From NCBI RefSeq assembly GCF_003703475.1, contig NZ_RDQM01000003.1, forward strand, positions 62,001 to 126,000: 64,000 nucleotides of DNA, written 5' to 3'. A model generated the notes under the pieces. That model saw only the letters and a program-made list of their open reading frames with translations, made no database searches and had not been told where the DNA came from. This document shows positions 34,995 through 43,730 of the stretch, piece after piece; the stretch's first letter is position 1, and every line of letters begins with the position of its first letter. The stretch comes from Allofranklinella schreckenbergeri (lineage in GTDB: Bacteria; Pseudomonadota; Gammaproteobacteria; Burkholderiales; Burkholderiaceae_C). The position numbers and the translations under genes are program-made.

Positions 34995-36464
34995 ATGCCT
35001 TTTCTCGCCACGCCCCTTGCCGCATCCATTTTCAAAGCCTACGACATCCGTGGCACCACGCCCGTGACCATCAACGAAGCCCTGGCCGAGGCGCTGGGCC
35101 GCGCCTTTGGCACGCGCGCCCTGGCCGAGGGCCAGCGCACCGTGGCCGTGGGGCGCGACGGGCGGCTCTCCGGCCCGGCGCTGGCCGCTGCATTGATGCG
35201 CGGGCTGGTGGCGGTGGGCATCGAGGTCATCGACATCGGCCAGTGCACCACGCCCATGCTGTACTTCGCCGCCAGCACCCTGTGCCAAAGCGGCATCCAG
35301 GTCACGGGCAGCCACAACCCGCGTGACGACAACGGCTTCAAGATGGTGCTGGCCGGCCGCGCCATTTACGGCGATGAGATCCAGGCGCTGCGCCGCATCA
35401 TCGAAGAAGAAAGCTGGCAATTGAAAGAGGGCGGCCGCGTGCGCCAGGCGGACGTGTTGCCCGCCTACCGCGAGCGCATCGTGGGCGATGTGCGCCTGGC
35501 GCGCCCCGTGCAAACCAGCGGCCAAAGCGCCAGCGCGGGCCTGTGCGAGATCAAGCAGGCCATGACGCGCCCCATGAAAGTGGTGGTGGACTGCGGCAAC
35601 GGCGTGGCCGGCGCCTCGGCCCCCGGCATCCTGCGCGCCCTGGGCTGCGAGGTGATCGAGCTGTTCACCGAAGTGGACGGGCGCTTTCCCAACCACCACC
35701 CAGACCCATCCAAGCCCGAGAACCTGCGCGACGTGATCCGCACCCTGCAAGACACCGACGCCGAGCTGGGCCTGGCCTTTGATGGCGATGGCGATCGCCT
35801 GGGTATCGTCACCAAGGACGGGCAAACCATCTTCCCCGACCGGCAAGTGATGCTGTTCGCGCAGGACGTGCTCACCCGCGTGCCCGGCGCACATATCGTG
35901 TTCGACGTCAAATGCAGCCAGCGCCTGGCCCCGGCCATTGAGGCCGCAGGCGGCGTGCCGCTGATGCACAAGACGGGCCACTCGCTCGTCAAGGCCAAGA
36001 TGAAGGAAGTCGATGCCCCGCTGGGCGGCGAGATGAGCGGCCACATCTTCTTCAAGGAGCGCTGGTACGGCTTTGACGACGGCACCTACGCCGCAGCCCG
36101 CCTGCTGGAAATCCTCAGCCGCTATCCCGACCCCAGCGCCGTGCTGAACGCCTTGCCCAGCAGCCACAGCACGCCCGAGCTGAACGTGCCCTGCGCCGAA
36201 GGCGAGCCGCACCGCCTGGCCGCCGAGCTGCAAGCCCTGGCAGCCGATGCCTTTAGCGCCCCCGCGCAGGTCAACACCATCGACGGCCTGCGCGTGGACT
36301 GGCCCGACGGCTTCGGCCTGATCCGCGCCAGCAACACCACGCCCGTGCTGGTGCTGCGCTTTGAAGGCCACACGCCCGAGGCGCTGGCGCGCATCGAGCG
36401 CGACATGCTGGCCCTGCTGCGCCGCGTCAAGCCCGATGCGCAAGTGGGCGCGGCGGCGCATTGA
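34995..36464 (+). CDS. Phosphomannomutase/phosphoglucomutase
   Basis: 489 residues from ATG 34995. Alpha-D-phosphohexomutase related to AlgC. The start IFKAYDIRG, the phosphoserine loop VTGSHNPRDDNGFK, the metal loop AFDGDGDRLG, the sugar loop GGEMSGHIFF, and the C-terminal RASNTTPVLVLRFEG are all intact. It supplies mannose-1-P or glucose-1-P for surface polysaccharide. A broken partial copy of its 3-prime half follows 530 bp later. Confidence 0.93.
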   Translation: MPFLATPLAASIFKAYDIRGTTPVTINEALAEALGRAFGTRALAEGQRTVAVGRDGRLSGPALAAALMRGLVAVGIEVIDIGQCTTPMLYFAASTLCQSGIQVTGSHNPRDDNGFKMVLAGRAIYGDEIQALRRIIEEESWQLKEGGRVRQADVLPAYRERIVGDVRLARPVQTSGQSASAGLCEIKQAMTRPMKVVVDCGNGVAGASAPGILRALGCEVIELFTEVDGRFPNHHPDPSKPENLRDVIRTLQDTDAELGLAFDGDGDRLGIVTKDGQTIFPDRQVMLFAQDVLTRVPGAHIVFDVKCSQRLAPAIEAAGGVPLMHKTGHSLVKAKMKEVDAPLGGEMSGHIFFKERWYGFDDGTYAAARLLEILSRYPDPSAVLNALPSSHSTPELNVPCAEGEPHRLAAELQALAADAFSAPAQVNTIDGLRVDWPDGFGLIRASNTTPVLVLRFEGHTPEALARIERDMLALLRRVKPDAQVGAAAH

Positions 36465-36961
36465 ACGGTGCGGCAGCAACCCCAGGGCAGCCCTCAGCCT
36501 TGAAAAAGTCCTTGCACCGACTGGCGCTGGTCATCGCCCTGATCGCGGGCCTGTGGGTGGCCTTGCTGTATGTGCCCAGCGGCTACAGCTGGCTGGTGGG
36601 CGGGCTGTGGCTGGGGCTGATCTTCGTGGCCTTGCCCTTGCTGCTGCTTTGCTCGTATGAGGCGCTGGGCGCGCTGCTGGCTTCGCGCCGGGCGCGCCGA
36701 GCTGGCGCATCGCCAGAAGACGCGGGCGGGCTGTTGCTGCACGTGTGCGCGGCCTTTGCGCTGGCAGTGGGCGCGCTGGTGGCCTGGATGGCGCGGGGCG
36801 GCGCTGTTAGCGCCATGCCGGTGGGCTGGCTCATGCTCATACTGCCTGCGCTGGTATATGTCTTGGGTTGGTCAGTGGCCTTGCAACGCCCGCCCGCACA
36901 ACTGCTGCTGTATGGCTTGCGCAAGCTGCGGCAATGGTGGCGCTCTCGCCGGAATTCATAA
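36461..36961 (+). CDS. Four-span hypothetical membrane protein
   Basis: 166 residues from a TTG whose last bases overlap the pgm stop (TTGA, 4 bp). This implies coupling, though no Shine-Dalgarno is apparent. Four hydrophobic spans: LALVIALIAGLWVALLYVP, LVGGLWLGLIFVALPLLLLC, LLLHVCAAFALAVGALVAWM, and LMLILPALVYVLGWSVAL. The C-terminus is basic (LRKLRQWWRSRRNS). No family recognised. It lies between intact pgm and its remnant, suggesting the pair was duplicated with it. Confidence 0.6.
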   Translation: MNGAAATPGQPSALKKSLHRLALVIALIAGLWVALLYVPSGYSWLVGGLWLGLIFVALPLLLLCSYEALGALLASRRARRAGASPEDAGGLLLHVCAAFALAVGALVAWMARGGAVSAMPVGWLMLILPALVYVLGWSVALQRPPAQLLLYGLRKLRQWWRSRRNS

Positions 36962-36997
36962 GCCACACATAGGCCCGCAAAAGCCCAGCGCGCCAGT

Positions 36998-37205
36998 CCA
37001 ATGCAGCCAGCGCCTGGCCGCCGAGCTGCAAGCGCTGATGGGCAATGCCCTCAGCGCCCCCGCGCAGGTCAACGCCATCGACGGCCTGCGCGTGGACTGG
37101 CCCGACGGCTTCGGCTTGATCCGCGCCAGCAACACCACGCCCGTGCTGGCGCTGCGCTTTGAAGGCCACATGCCCGATGCGCCGCTGGGCGGGGCGGCGC
37201 ACTGA
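36998..37205 (+). pseudogene. Doubly deleted remnant of the phosphohexomutase gene 3-prime half
   Basis: Matches the intact mutase gene in two non-adjacent parts. 37000-37019 equals 35911-35930, then from 37011 it follows 36213 onward, so the segments were joined at the shared 9-mer CGCCTGGCC. A second in-frame loss near the end removes about 17 codons, with the junction around GCCCGATGCGC. The remainder reads DGLRVDWPDGFGLIRASNTT and ends in stop TGA. It cannot encode an enzyme. Confidence 0.88.
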
Positions 37206-37219
37206 AGCTGTCGCCGGCT

Positions 37220-37723
37220 TTACCACCAGTAGGTGGGATAACGCCTGGGCTGGCTCAGGTTGTTGTAGAGCAGAGCCACCAGCACGATGATCAACGAGCC
37301 GAGCAAGGTGGGCGTGAGCAGGAAGGACCAGCCCGCGCCGCCCAGCATCACGATCAGCGGGTTGGAGCCAGCGGGCGGGTGCGGCATGCGAAATATCAGC
37401 ATCAAGGCCACCGCGCTGCCCACCGCCAGCGCCATCGACCACCAGTGCGGGCCGAGCCAGGCCAGAAAGACCAGCCCGGTCAGTGAGGCAATGAAGTGCC
37501 CGCCGATCACATTGCGCGGCTGTGCGAACGGGCTTTGCGGATAGGCGAACACCAGCAGGCAACTGGCGCCGAAAGAGCCCAGGATCAGAGCCAACTGGCT
37601 GCCGCTGGCCAGCCCGGCGAAGGCCGCTGTGGCCAGTGCCGCGCCGCCCCAGGCAATGGCAATCATCCGCCACGGCAGGCGCGGCGGGCAGGGCTCGGTG
37701 GCGGTGAAAATCTTGTCTCGCAT
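37220..37723 (-). CDS. HPP family membrane protein
   Basis: 167 residues from ATG 37723 with AAGGAG upstream. Four spans and the HPP signature MPHPPAGSNPLIVMLGG (residues about 110-127) with NVIGGHFIASLTGL before it. HPP proteins are thought to transport or handle anions such as nitrite in other organisms. In bacteria the role is mostly untested. Divergent from the tetR gene, which probably controls it. Confidence 0.85.
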   Translation of the reverse strand: MRDKIFTATEPCPPRLPWRMIAIAWGGAALATAAFAGLASGSQLALILGSFGASCLLVFAYPQSPFAQPRNVIGGHFIASLTGLVFLAWLGPHWWSMALAVGSAVALMLIFRMPHPPAGSNPLIVMLGGAGWSFLLTPTLLGSLIIVLVALLYNNLSQPRRYPTYWW

Positions 37724-37757
37724 GCAATCTCCTTGAACAGCCCGATCTGGCACGAAT

Positions 37758-37803
37758 AAACTGATCGGTATACAGGCGACCGATAGTAAACCGATCGGTG
37801 TAC
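37758..37803. promoter_or_regulatory. Putative TetR operator pair
   Basis: AAACYGATCGGTRTAC occurs twice (37758-37773 and 37788-37803), 30 bp apart in direct orientation. Each includes a GATCGGT core, and the second contains the palindrome ACCGATCGGT. A reversed ACCGAT half-site (37779-37784) lies between. It sits in the divergent HPP/TetR region. Confidence 0.65.
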
Positions 37804-37820
37804 TTCTGCAAGGCGCATCT

Positions 37821-38369
37821 ATGGACACTCGGCAACACATCCTCATCGCGGCCCACGACCTGTTTTACCGGCAAGGCTTTCACGCCTGCGGCGTGGAGCT
37901 GCTGGCGCAGCAGGCCGGCACCACCAAGCGCACGCTCTACGCGCACTTCGGCAGTAAAGATGGTTTGATTGATGCCGTGCTGGTCTATCGGCACGAGCAA
38001 TTCATGGCGCGCATGCAGGCCGCGCTGCAAAAAAGGCCGGCCCGCGAGGCCGACCGCGCCTATCTGGACTTCATCGCGGCATGGACGCAATCAGAAGGCT
38101 TTTGCGGCTGCATGTTCATCAATGCCAGCGCCGAATACGCCGATGCCCAGTCCGCCCCCCACCAGCATGCCGCCCGGCACAAGACGCAGGTTCGCCAGCT
38201 TCTGCTTTCGCGCCTGCAAGAAGGCGGCTTTGAGAGCGCCGAGGTGGTTGCCGACCTGCTGTTTTTGTACGGCGAGGGCATGATCGTGGCGGCGCAGGCG
38301 GGGCAGTTTTCGTTCAAGGCGCGCATCCCGGACATGCTGCGATCTATCCGCCAGATGCAAGGCTCTTGA
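37821..38369 (+). CDS. TetR/AcrR family regulator
   Basis: 182 residues. The HTH is RQHILIAAHDLFYRQGFHAC followed by VELLAQQAGTTKRTLYAHFGSKDGL. The ligand domain contains FCGCMFINASAEY and KTQVRQLLLSRLQ. It likely represses itself and the divergent HPP gene through the operator pair between them. The ligand is unknown. Confidence 0.9.
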   Translation: MDTRQHILIAAHDLFYRQGFHACGVELLAQQAGTTKRTLYAHFGSKDGLIDAVLVYRHEQFMARMQAALQKRPAREADRAYLDFIAAWTQSEGFCGCMFINASAEYADAQSAPHQHAARHKTQVRQLLLSRLQEGGFESAEVVADLLFLYGEGMIVAAQAGQFSFKARIPDMLRSIRQMQGS

Positions 38370-38457
38370 GTGCAGCCCGGACGAAGAATCGGCCGTCACT
38401 TGGCCAGTGTCACCCGGGTGCTGAGCGGATAACACCAGCTTTTGTTTCAATCCCGCC

Positions 38458-39237
38458 ATGATCGACGTGGATGCCATCACCGCCCATATCCGTGCCCAGC
38501 TGCACCAAGACCCCAGCCCGGCGCAAATTGCCGCGCATTTCGGGGTCAATCGCTTTGCCCTGAGCCGCTGGTTTCGCGCCGAAACCGGGTTGAGCCTGCG
38601 CGATTACATCGCCGCGCTGAAAATCGAGCAGGGCATTGCCCCGCTGGTACAAGGCCAGCCAGTGATTGCCTCGCAACTGGAGGCCGGCCATGCCAGCGCC
38701 GCCACCTATGCGCATCGCTTCCGCGCCCATACCGGGCAAAGCCCGCGCGACTACCGCGCACAGGCCGCCACCTTCAGCGCCACCTTGCGGCAAGCGCTGC
38801 ATGATGGCCGCGCCCGGGTACTGCCCTACCATGGCTTCGACCCCGCCGCCCATCCGCAAACGCATGCGCTCAGCGTGGAAATACAGGGCGAAGGGCTGGC
38901 ATCGCTGGTGTTTGTCGGGCTATTTCCCGAGCCGATTCCGCGCGGCGTGCCGGTACTGGGGCGGGCGCTGTTCCATACCCGCTGCTTTGTCATCGACCAT
39001 ATTCCCGACGGCCGCTACCACTTGCTCGGCTGCGAAATGCGCCCCAGCCTGAACCCGCTGGATTTCTTCCGCCTTGACCACTGCCTGCGCGCCCTGCATC
39101 CCGAGCCGATTACCTTCCCGCTGCCCGCGCCGCAAACGCTTGATTTGGCCTTCCGCCCGCTGCGTCCGAGCGACCCGCCGATCACCGTCAATATGCCCAA
39201 ACTGCTGTTTGACTACCTGCGCCAGCGCAATCCGTGA
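38458..39237 (+). CDS. AraC-type regulator with C-terminal effector domain
   Basis: 259 residues. Unusually for AraC members, the two HTHs are N-terminal: PAQIAAHFGVNRFALSRWFR and SQLEAGHASAATYAHRFRA. The remaining 160 residues resemble GyrI-like or unknown ligand domains (LPYHGFDPAAHPQTH, LFPEPIPRGVPVLGRALFHT). No signal peptide. The last codons and the stop lie within the 46-bp repeat S1. Regulates unknown targets, possibly the next gst gene. Confidence 0.82.
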   Translation: MIDVDAITAHIRAQLHQDPSPAQIAAHFGVNRFALSRWFRAETGLSLRDYIAALKIEQGIAPLVQGQPVIASQLEAGHASAATYAHRFRAHTGQSPRDYRAQAATFSATLRQALHDGRARVLPYHGFDPAAHPQTHALSVEIQGEGLASLVFVGLFPEPIPRGVPVLGRALFHTRCFVIDHIPDGRYHLLGCEMRPSLNPLDFFRLDHCLRALHPEPITFPLPAPQTLDLAFRPLRPSDPPITVNMPKLLFDYLRQRNP

Positions 39238-39270
39238 CAAATACTGCACCGCGCTTTGCGGCAGGATGGC
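39225..39270 (+). repeat. 46-bp dispersed repeat, copy S1
   Basis: Matches 42434-42479 at 42 of 46 positions. Begins GCGCAATCCGTGACAAAT and ends TTTGCGGCAGGATGGC. It contains the stop codon of the AraC gene. Confidence 0.85.
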
Positions 39271-39414
39271 GAGCCTGACCATCCCCGTTGAGCGACTTTG
39301 CCCTGTAGGGTGTGCCCTTCATCGGTTTGTGAAGCAGGTCTGTGGCAGAGATCAACGCATCGCCGCGCAGACTGCCCGAAAACGGCATTGAAAAACCCAT
39401 AAGGAGCGTTTGCC

Positions 39415-40080
39415 ATGATCACTCTTTACGCACTCAAGCAATCCCGCGCCTACCGCATTGCCTGGTTGCTGGAATTGCTCGGCCTGGAATATCGCGCGGA
39501 AGTCATGGCGCGCGATGCCGAAACCGCGCTGGCGCCCGACAGCCTGCGCCGCATCCACCCGCTGGGCAAATCGCCGCTGATAGACGACAACGGCCTGGTA
39601 CTGGCCGAAAGCGGCGCGATTATCGAATACCTGATGACCCGGTATGGAGAGGAAACCGCGTTGAAACCGCCGGTCGATAGCCCGGTTTATCCCGACTACC
39701 TGTTCTGGCTGCATTACGCCGAAGGCTCGCTGATGCCGTTATTGGTCATGTCGCTGGTCTTTCGCAAAATCGAAACGCGCAAAATGCCGTTTTTCGTCAA
39801 ACCCATTGCCCGCAAGATTACCGGCGGCGTGCGCGCCGCGTTTTTGAACCCGCAACTCAAGCGGCATCTGGAATTTGTTGAAAGCAAACTGGCAGGCCGC
39901 GTCTGGCTGCTGGGCGAAGAAATCAGCGCCGCCGATGTGATGATGAGCTTTCCACTACAGGCTGCGGTGTCGCGCACCGCGCTGGATTTGCCCCATATCG
40001 CCGCCTACGTGCGCCGCATCGAGGCCGACCCGGCCTGGCAGCGCGCAAGCGAGCGCCTCGGCAAACTGGAATTGCTCTAA
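39415..40080 (+). CDS. Glutathione S-transferase family protein
   Basis: 221 residues; AAGGAGCG lies upstream of the ATG. The thioredoxin-fold N-domain has the SRAYRIAWLLELLGLEY helix, HPLGKSPLIDDNG, and the gamma-Glu site ESGAIIEYLMTRYG. The C-terminal helical domain has LLGEEISAADVMMSF, the usual GST N-capping-box region. Likely conjugates electrophiles with glutathione. It follows the AraC gene by 180 bp. Confidence 0.9.
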   Translation: MITLYALKQSRAYRIAWLLELLGLEYRAEVMARDAETALAPDSLRRIHPLGKSPLIDDNGLVLAESGAIIEYLMTRYGEETALKPPVDSPVYPDYLFWLHYAEGSLMPLLVMSLVFRKIETRKMPFFVKPIARKITGGVRAAFLNPQLKRHLEFVESKLAGRVWLLGEEISAADVMMSFPLQAAVSRTALDLPHIAAYVRRIEADPAWQRASERLGKLELL

Positions 40081-40140
40081 CGCATCCATTTTCATCTGCG
40101 CCACAGGCGCACCCATTCACCTCACTGAAGGAGAAGCCCC

Positions 40141-40578
40141 ATGAAACTCAGCCCCTATCTTTATTTCAACGGCAATTGCGCCGAGGCAATGGCGTTTTAC
40201 GCCGAACTCTTGGGCGCCAAGCTGGAAATCATGACTTATGCACAAATTCCGTCCGATCCCGACATGCCGCCGCTGTCCGAAGCCGATAAAACCAAAGTCG
40301 CGCACAGCCAGCTGATGCATAACGGCGAACGCCTGCTCAACGCCAGCGACAGCCTGCCGGCCTTTTGCAGCGAAGGCGGCTTCCAGCCCATGCAAGGCTT
40401 TCAGGTGGCGATTAACGTCGATACCCTGGCCGAGGGCGAGCGCATTTTCCGGGCGCTTTCGGAAGGCGGGCAGGTGCAAATGCCGTTTGCCGAAACCTTC
40501 TGGGCCAAGGGCTTTGGCATCGTCACCGACCGCTTCGGCACCCCGTGGCAGGTGAATGCCGAACTGCAAAGCTACTGA
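40141..40578 (+). CDS. VOC family protein (PhnB-like)
   Basis: 145 residues. Glyoxalase/bleomycin-resistance fold: MKLSPYLYFNGNCAEAMAFYAELLG is split here as PYLYFNGNCAEAMAFYAELL, then HSQLMHNGERLLNASDS, and the C-terminal WAKGFGIVTDRFGTPWQVN. This matches the PhnB subgroup, of unspecified substrate. AAGGAGAAG precedes the ATG. Part of the GST-VOC-DUF2834-SDR run on the plus strand. Confidence 0.87.
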   Translation: MKLSPYLYFNGNCAEAMAFYAELLGAKLEIMTYAQIPSDPDMPPLSEADKTKVAHSQLMHNGERLLNASDSLPAFCSEGGFQPMQGFQVAINVDTLAEGERIFRALSEGGQVQMPFAETFWAKGFGIVTDRFGTPWQVNAELQSY

Positions 40579-40680
40579 ATGCGGCAGGGCGGCAGCCGTT
40601 GATTGATCGCTGACCGTCTGGTGCGCCATTTCCGGCTGCTTTAACCATGACGGATATGGCAACTTGCAGGAGAACTCCGC

Positions 40681-41013
40681 ATGCAACGGCTTTACCTCGC
40701 CCTGTGCCTGATCGGCACCGCTCTGCCACTGGCGCAGTTCATCCCGTGGCTGGCCGAGCATGGCCTGCACCTGTCGCTGATGTGGCAGCAAATTCAGGCC
40801 GACCGGCTGTCGGCCTTTGTCTGGGCCGATGTCGTGGTATCGGCCTTGGCGCTGATCGCCTTCGTGCTGGTAGAAAGTCGCCGCATCGGCCTGCGACATG
40901 GGCCGCTGGCTTTGCTTGGGCTGGCGGTTGGCGTGTCACTGGCGCTGCCGCTGTTTCTGTGGCTGCGCCAGCGGCGTCTTGACCACGCTTCATCGCAGGG
41001 AGCAAACCCATGA
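40681..41013 (+). CDS. DUF2834 small membrane protein
   Basis: 110 residues. Three membrane spans: LYLALCLIGTALPLAQFIPW, AFVWADVVVSALALIAFVLV, and LLGLAVGVSLALPLFLW. The pattern matches DUF2834. Its stop overlaps the next gene's ATG (ATGA), so it is translated with the SDR gene. Function unknown. Confidence 0.82.
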   Translation: MQRLYLALCLIGTALPLAQFIPWLAEHGLHLSLMWQQIQADRLSAFVWADVVVSALALIAFVLVESRRIGLRHGPLALLGLAVGVSLALPLFLWLRQRRLDHASSQGANP

Positions 41014-41729
41014 ACACATCCGGCCACAAAGTGCTGATTACCGGCGGCGCCAGCGGCATCGGGCTGGCGTTGGCCAAGCGTTTCCACGCTGCGGGCAACT
41101 CGGTAGTGCTGGCAGGCCGCCGCGCCGATGCCCTGGCCGAGGCGGCGCGCGCCTTGCCCGGCGCGCAAACGGCAGTGGCCGACATCACCCAGCCTGCCGA
41201 CCGCGCCCGGCTGTTGCAGGCGCATGGCGATATTTCCATCCTGGTCAACAACGCCGGCATCCAGATCAACCGACCCCTGCTTGAGCAAGACCAGTCCGAC
41301 ATCCGCCACGAGCTGGAAACCAATCTGGCCGCGCCAGTGCTGCTGACCCATGCGTTTCTGCCCGCGCTGCTGCGCCAGCCGCAGGCGGCCATTGTCAATG
41401 TCTCCTCGGGTCTGGCGCTGGTGCCCAAGGAGGCGGCCAGCATCTATTGCGCCAGCAAGGCCGCGCTGCACAGTTTTTCGCAAACCCTGCGCTGGCAGCT
41501 GGAAGGCACGCCGGTGCAAGTGTTCGAGCTGTTGCCGCCCTTGGTGGATACCGCCATGACCCAAGGCCGCGGCAAGGGCAAGATCAGCCCCGATGCATTG
41601 GCCGCCGAGTTCTGGCGCGCTTTCGCGGCCGACCGCCATGAGGTGCTGGGCGGCAAAACTCGCCTGCTGGCGCTGATCCAGCGCCTCTCGCCCGCACTGG
41701 CGCAGCGCATCATGCGCAAGGGCTTGTAG
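41010..41729 (+). CDS. Short-chain dehydrogenase/reductase (DltE-like)
   Basis: 239 residues. NAD(P) site TGGASGIG (residues about 11-18), NNAG motif (LVNNAGIQINR), and catalytic Ser/Tyr/Lys in NVSSGLAL and IYCASKAALHSFS. Substrate unknown. Overlaps the DUF2834 gene by 4 bp. It is followed by a DUS-type inverted-pair hairpin. Confidence 0.9.
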   Translation: MNTSGHKVLITGGASGIGLALAKRFHAAGNSVVLAGRRADALAEAARALPGAQTAVADITQPADRARLLQAHGDISILVNNAGIQINRPLLEQDQSDIRHELETNLAAPVLLTHAFLPALLRQPQAAIVNVSSGLALVPKEAASIYCASKAALHSFSQTLRWQLEGTPVQVFELLPPLVDTAMTQGRGKGKISPDALAAEFWRAFAADRHEVLGGKTRLLALIQRLSPALAQRIMRKGL

Positions 41730-41795
41730 CGCGGCTTGGCGATTGGCAAAGGACGGCATCATCGGCCTTATGCGGTATTGCGGCAGACGTTGCTG

Positions 41796-41824
41796 GGGCT
41801 GCCTGAAACCACTTCAGGCAGCCT
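41796..41824 (+). terminator. Inverted pair of neisserial DUS-like 12-mers forming a hairpin
   Basis: GGGCTGCCTGAA (41796-41807) and the perfect reverse complement of AGGCTGCCTGAA (41813-41824) pair around a 5-nt loop, after the SDR gene. Inverted DUS pairs act as terminators in Neisseriaceae. The T-run is absent. Confidence 0.75.
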
Positions 41825-41911
41825 CGCGCTGATTTGAAGACGCCAAATCCACCGCGTGCCTGTTTCAAAATGAATTTGTTTCATTAAAAATGACGCAAGC
41901 GGGGGGCTGGC

Positions 41912-42382
41912 ATGATTTATGAAATAAGAGAATTAAGGCCTTGCGAAATCAATCTGTTGAATGAATTTCTGTATGAGGCGATTTTCATTCCTGAAGGGGC
42001 GCAAGCGCCGCCCAAAGATATTGTGAACCACCCTGATTTGCAAAAATATGTTGCCGATTTTGGCAGAAAAGATGATGTCTGTTATGTGGCGGAAGTCGAG
42101 GGCAGGGTGGCAGGGGCGGTATGGACGCGTATCATCCATGATTTTGGCCATGTTGATGATGAAACGCCATCCCTTTCCATTTCGCTTTTCAAGGAATACA
42201 GAAATTTGGGTGTTGGCACGGCGCTTATGCAACAAATTCTTTTGGCTTTGAAAGAGCGGGGATACAGGCAAGTTTCGCTTTCGATTCAAAAGGCCAATCC
42301 TGCGCTGCGCATGTATGAAAAATTGGGTTTTGAAATTGCCCGCGAAAATGAACAAGACTGCATCATGATTCGCGGACTTTGA
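41912..42382 (+). CDS. GNAT family N-acetyltransferase
   Basis: 156 residues. GNAT core: VAEVEGRVAGAVWTRI, then YRNLGVGTALMQQILLALK (acetyl-CoA loop), then KANPALRMYEKLGFEIA. Codons are visibly AT-richer (many AAA, AAT, GAA) than the neighbours, so this gene likely came from elsewhere. Substrate unknown. The start ATG follows a weak GGGGGG-rich leader. Confidence 0.85.
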   Translation: MIYEIRELRPCEINLLNEFLYEAIFIPEGAQAPPKDIVNHPDLQKYVADFGRKDDVCYVAEVEGRVAGAVWTRIIHDFGHVDDETPSLSISLFKEYRNLGVGTALMQQILLALKERGYRQVSLSIQKANPALRMYEKLGFEIARENEQDCIMIRGL

Positions 42383-42433
42383 TTGATGAAGCCCCCGGAA
42401 TATGGCCGGACAAAACCTGCTTTCTGTTCCTGC

Positions 42434-42479
42434 GCGCAATCCGTGACAAATGCCGCACGGCGATTTGCGGCAGGATGGC
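42434..42479 (+). repeat. 46-bp dispersed repeat, copy S2
   Basis: 42 of 46 matches to S1 at 39225-39270. This copy has an internal inverted repeat TGCCGC...GCGGCA. Located between the GNAT and second GST genes. Confidence 0.85.
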
Positions 42480-42519
42480 CGCTCTTGTACGACAGACACA
42501 TTCACTTTGGAGACACCCC

Positions 42520-43146
<627 letters not shown>

Positions 43147-43193
43147 TCCCTCATGTTGTCCAAAAATACATAACCACGTAAGGAGAAACATTC

Positions 43194-43730
43194 ATGACCC
43201 CATCCATTCCACTGGCCTGCCGCTGCGGCAAGGCGCAAATGGAAGTGATCGGTGCGCCGTTTATGGTGACCGAATGCCTGTGCAACAGCTGTCGCGCCGC
43301 CGCCGGGCGTTTGGCGACGCTTCCGCAGGCGCACAACTTGCTCACGCCCCTGGGCGCGACGGCAACCGCCCTGTATCGCAAAGACCGCGTGCGCTTTGTG
43401 GAGGGCTTTGAGCGTCTGGCCGAATTTCGCCTGACGGACGACGCGGGCACCCGGCGCGTGGTCGCCACCTGCTGCAACACGCCCATGTTCATGGAGCTCA
43501 AGGGTGCGCACTGGCTGGATATTTACCTGCATCTGTGGCCGGCGGCTTCCCGCCCCAAGCCGCAAATGCGCACCATGACGAGCGATCTGGCCGACGCCTC
43601 AAACCTACCTGACGATTTGCCCAATCTGCCCAAGCAATCGCTGGGGTTTTACGCCAAGCTGTTGGGCGCGTGGATAGGCATGGGCTTCAAAAATCCGCCC
43701 ATTGCCATCAAGGAGAAGCTGCATGTCTGA
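43194..43730 (+). CDS. DUF6151 / GFA-like zinc protein
   Basis: 178 residues. Cysteine pairs LACRCGKAQ, ECLCNSCRAAAG, and VATCCNTPMF suit a GFA/CENP-V-type zinc fold. I recall this subgroup as DUF6151. It has no signal or membrane region. AAGGAGAAACATTC precedes the start. The next gene starts inside its 3-prime end. Confidence 0.7.
   Translation: MTPSIPLACRCGKAQMEVIGAPFMVTECLCNSCRAAAGRLATLPQAHNLLTPLGATATALYRKDRVRFVEGFERLAEFRLTDDAGTRRVVATCCNTPMFMELKGAHWLDIYLHLWPAASRPKPQMRTMTSDLADASNLPDDLPNLPKQSLGFYAKLLGAWIGMGFKNPPIAIKEKLHV

Noticed and set aside
34842-36479. 545-residue minus-strand frame
   Set aside because: Shadow of the phosphohexomutase gene on the other strand.
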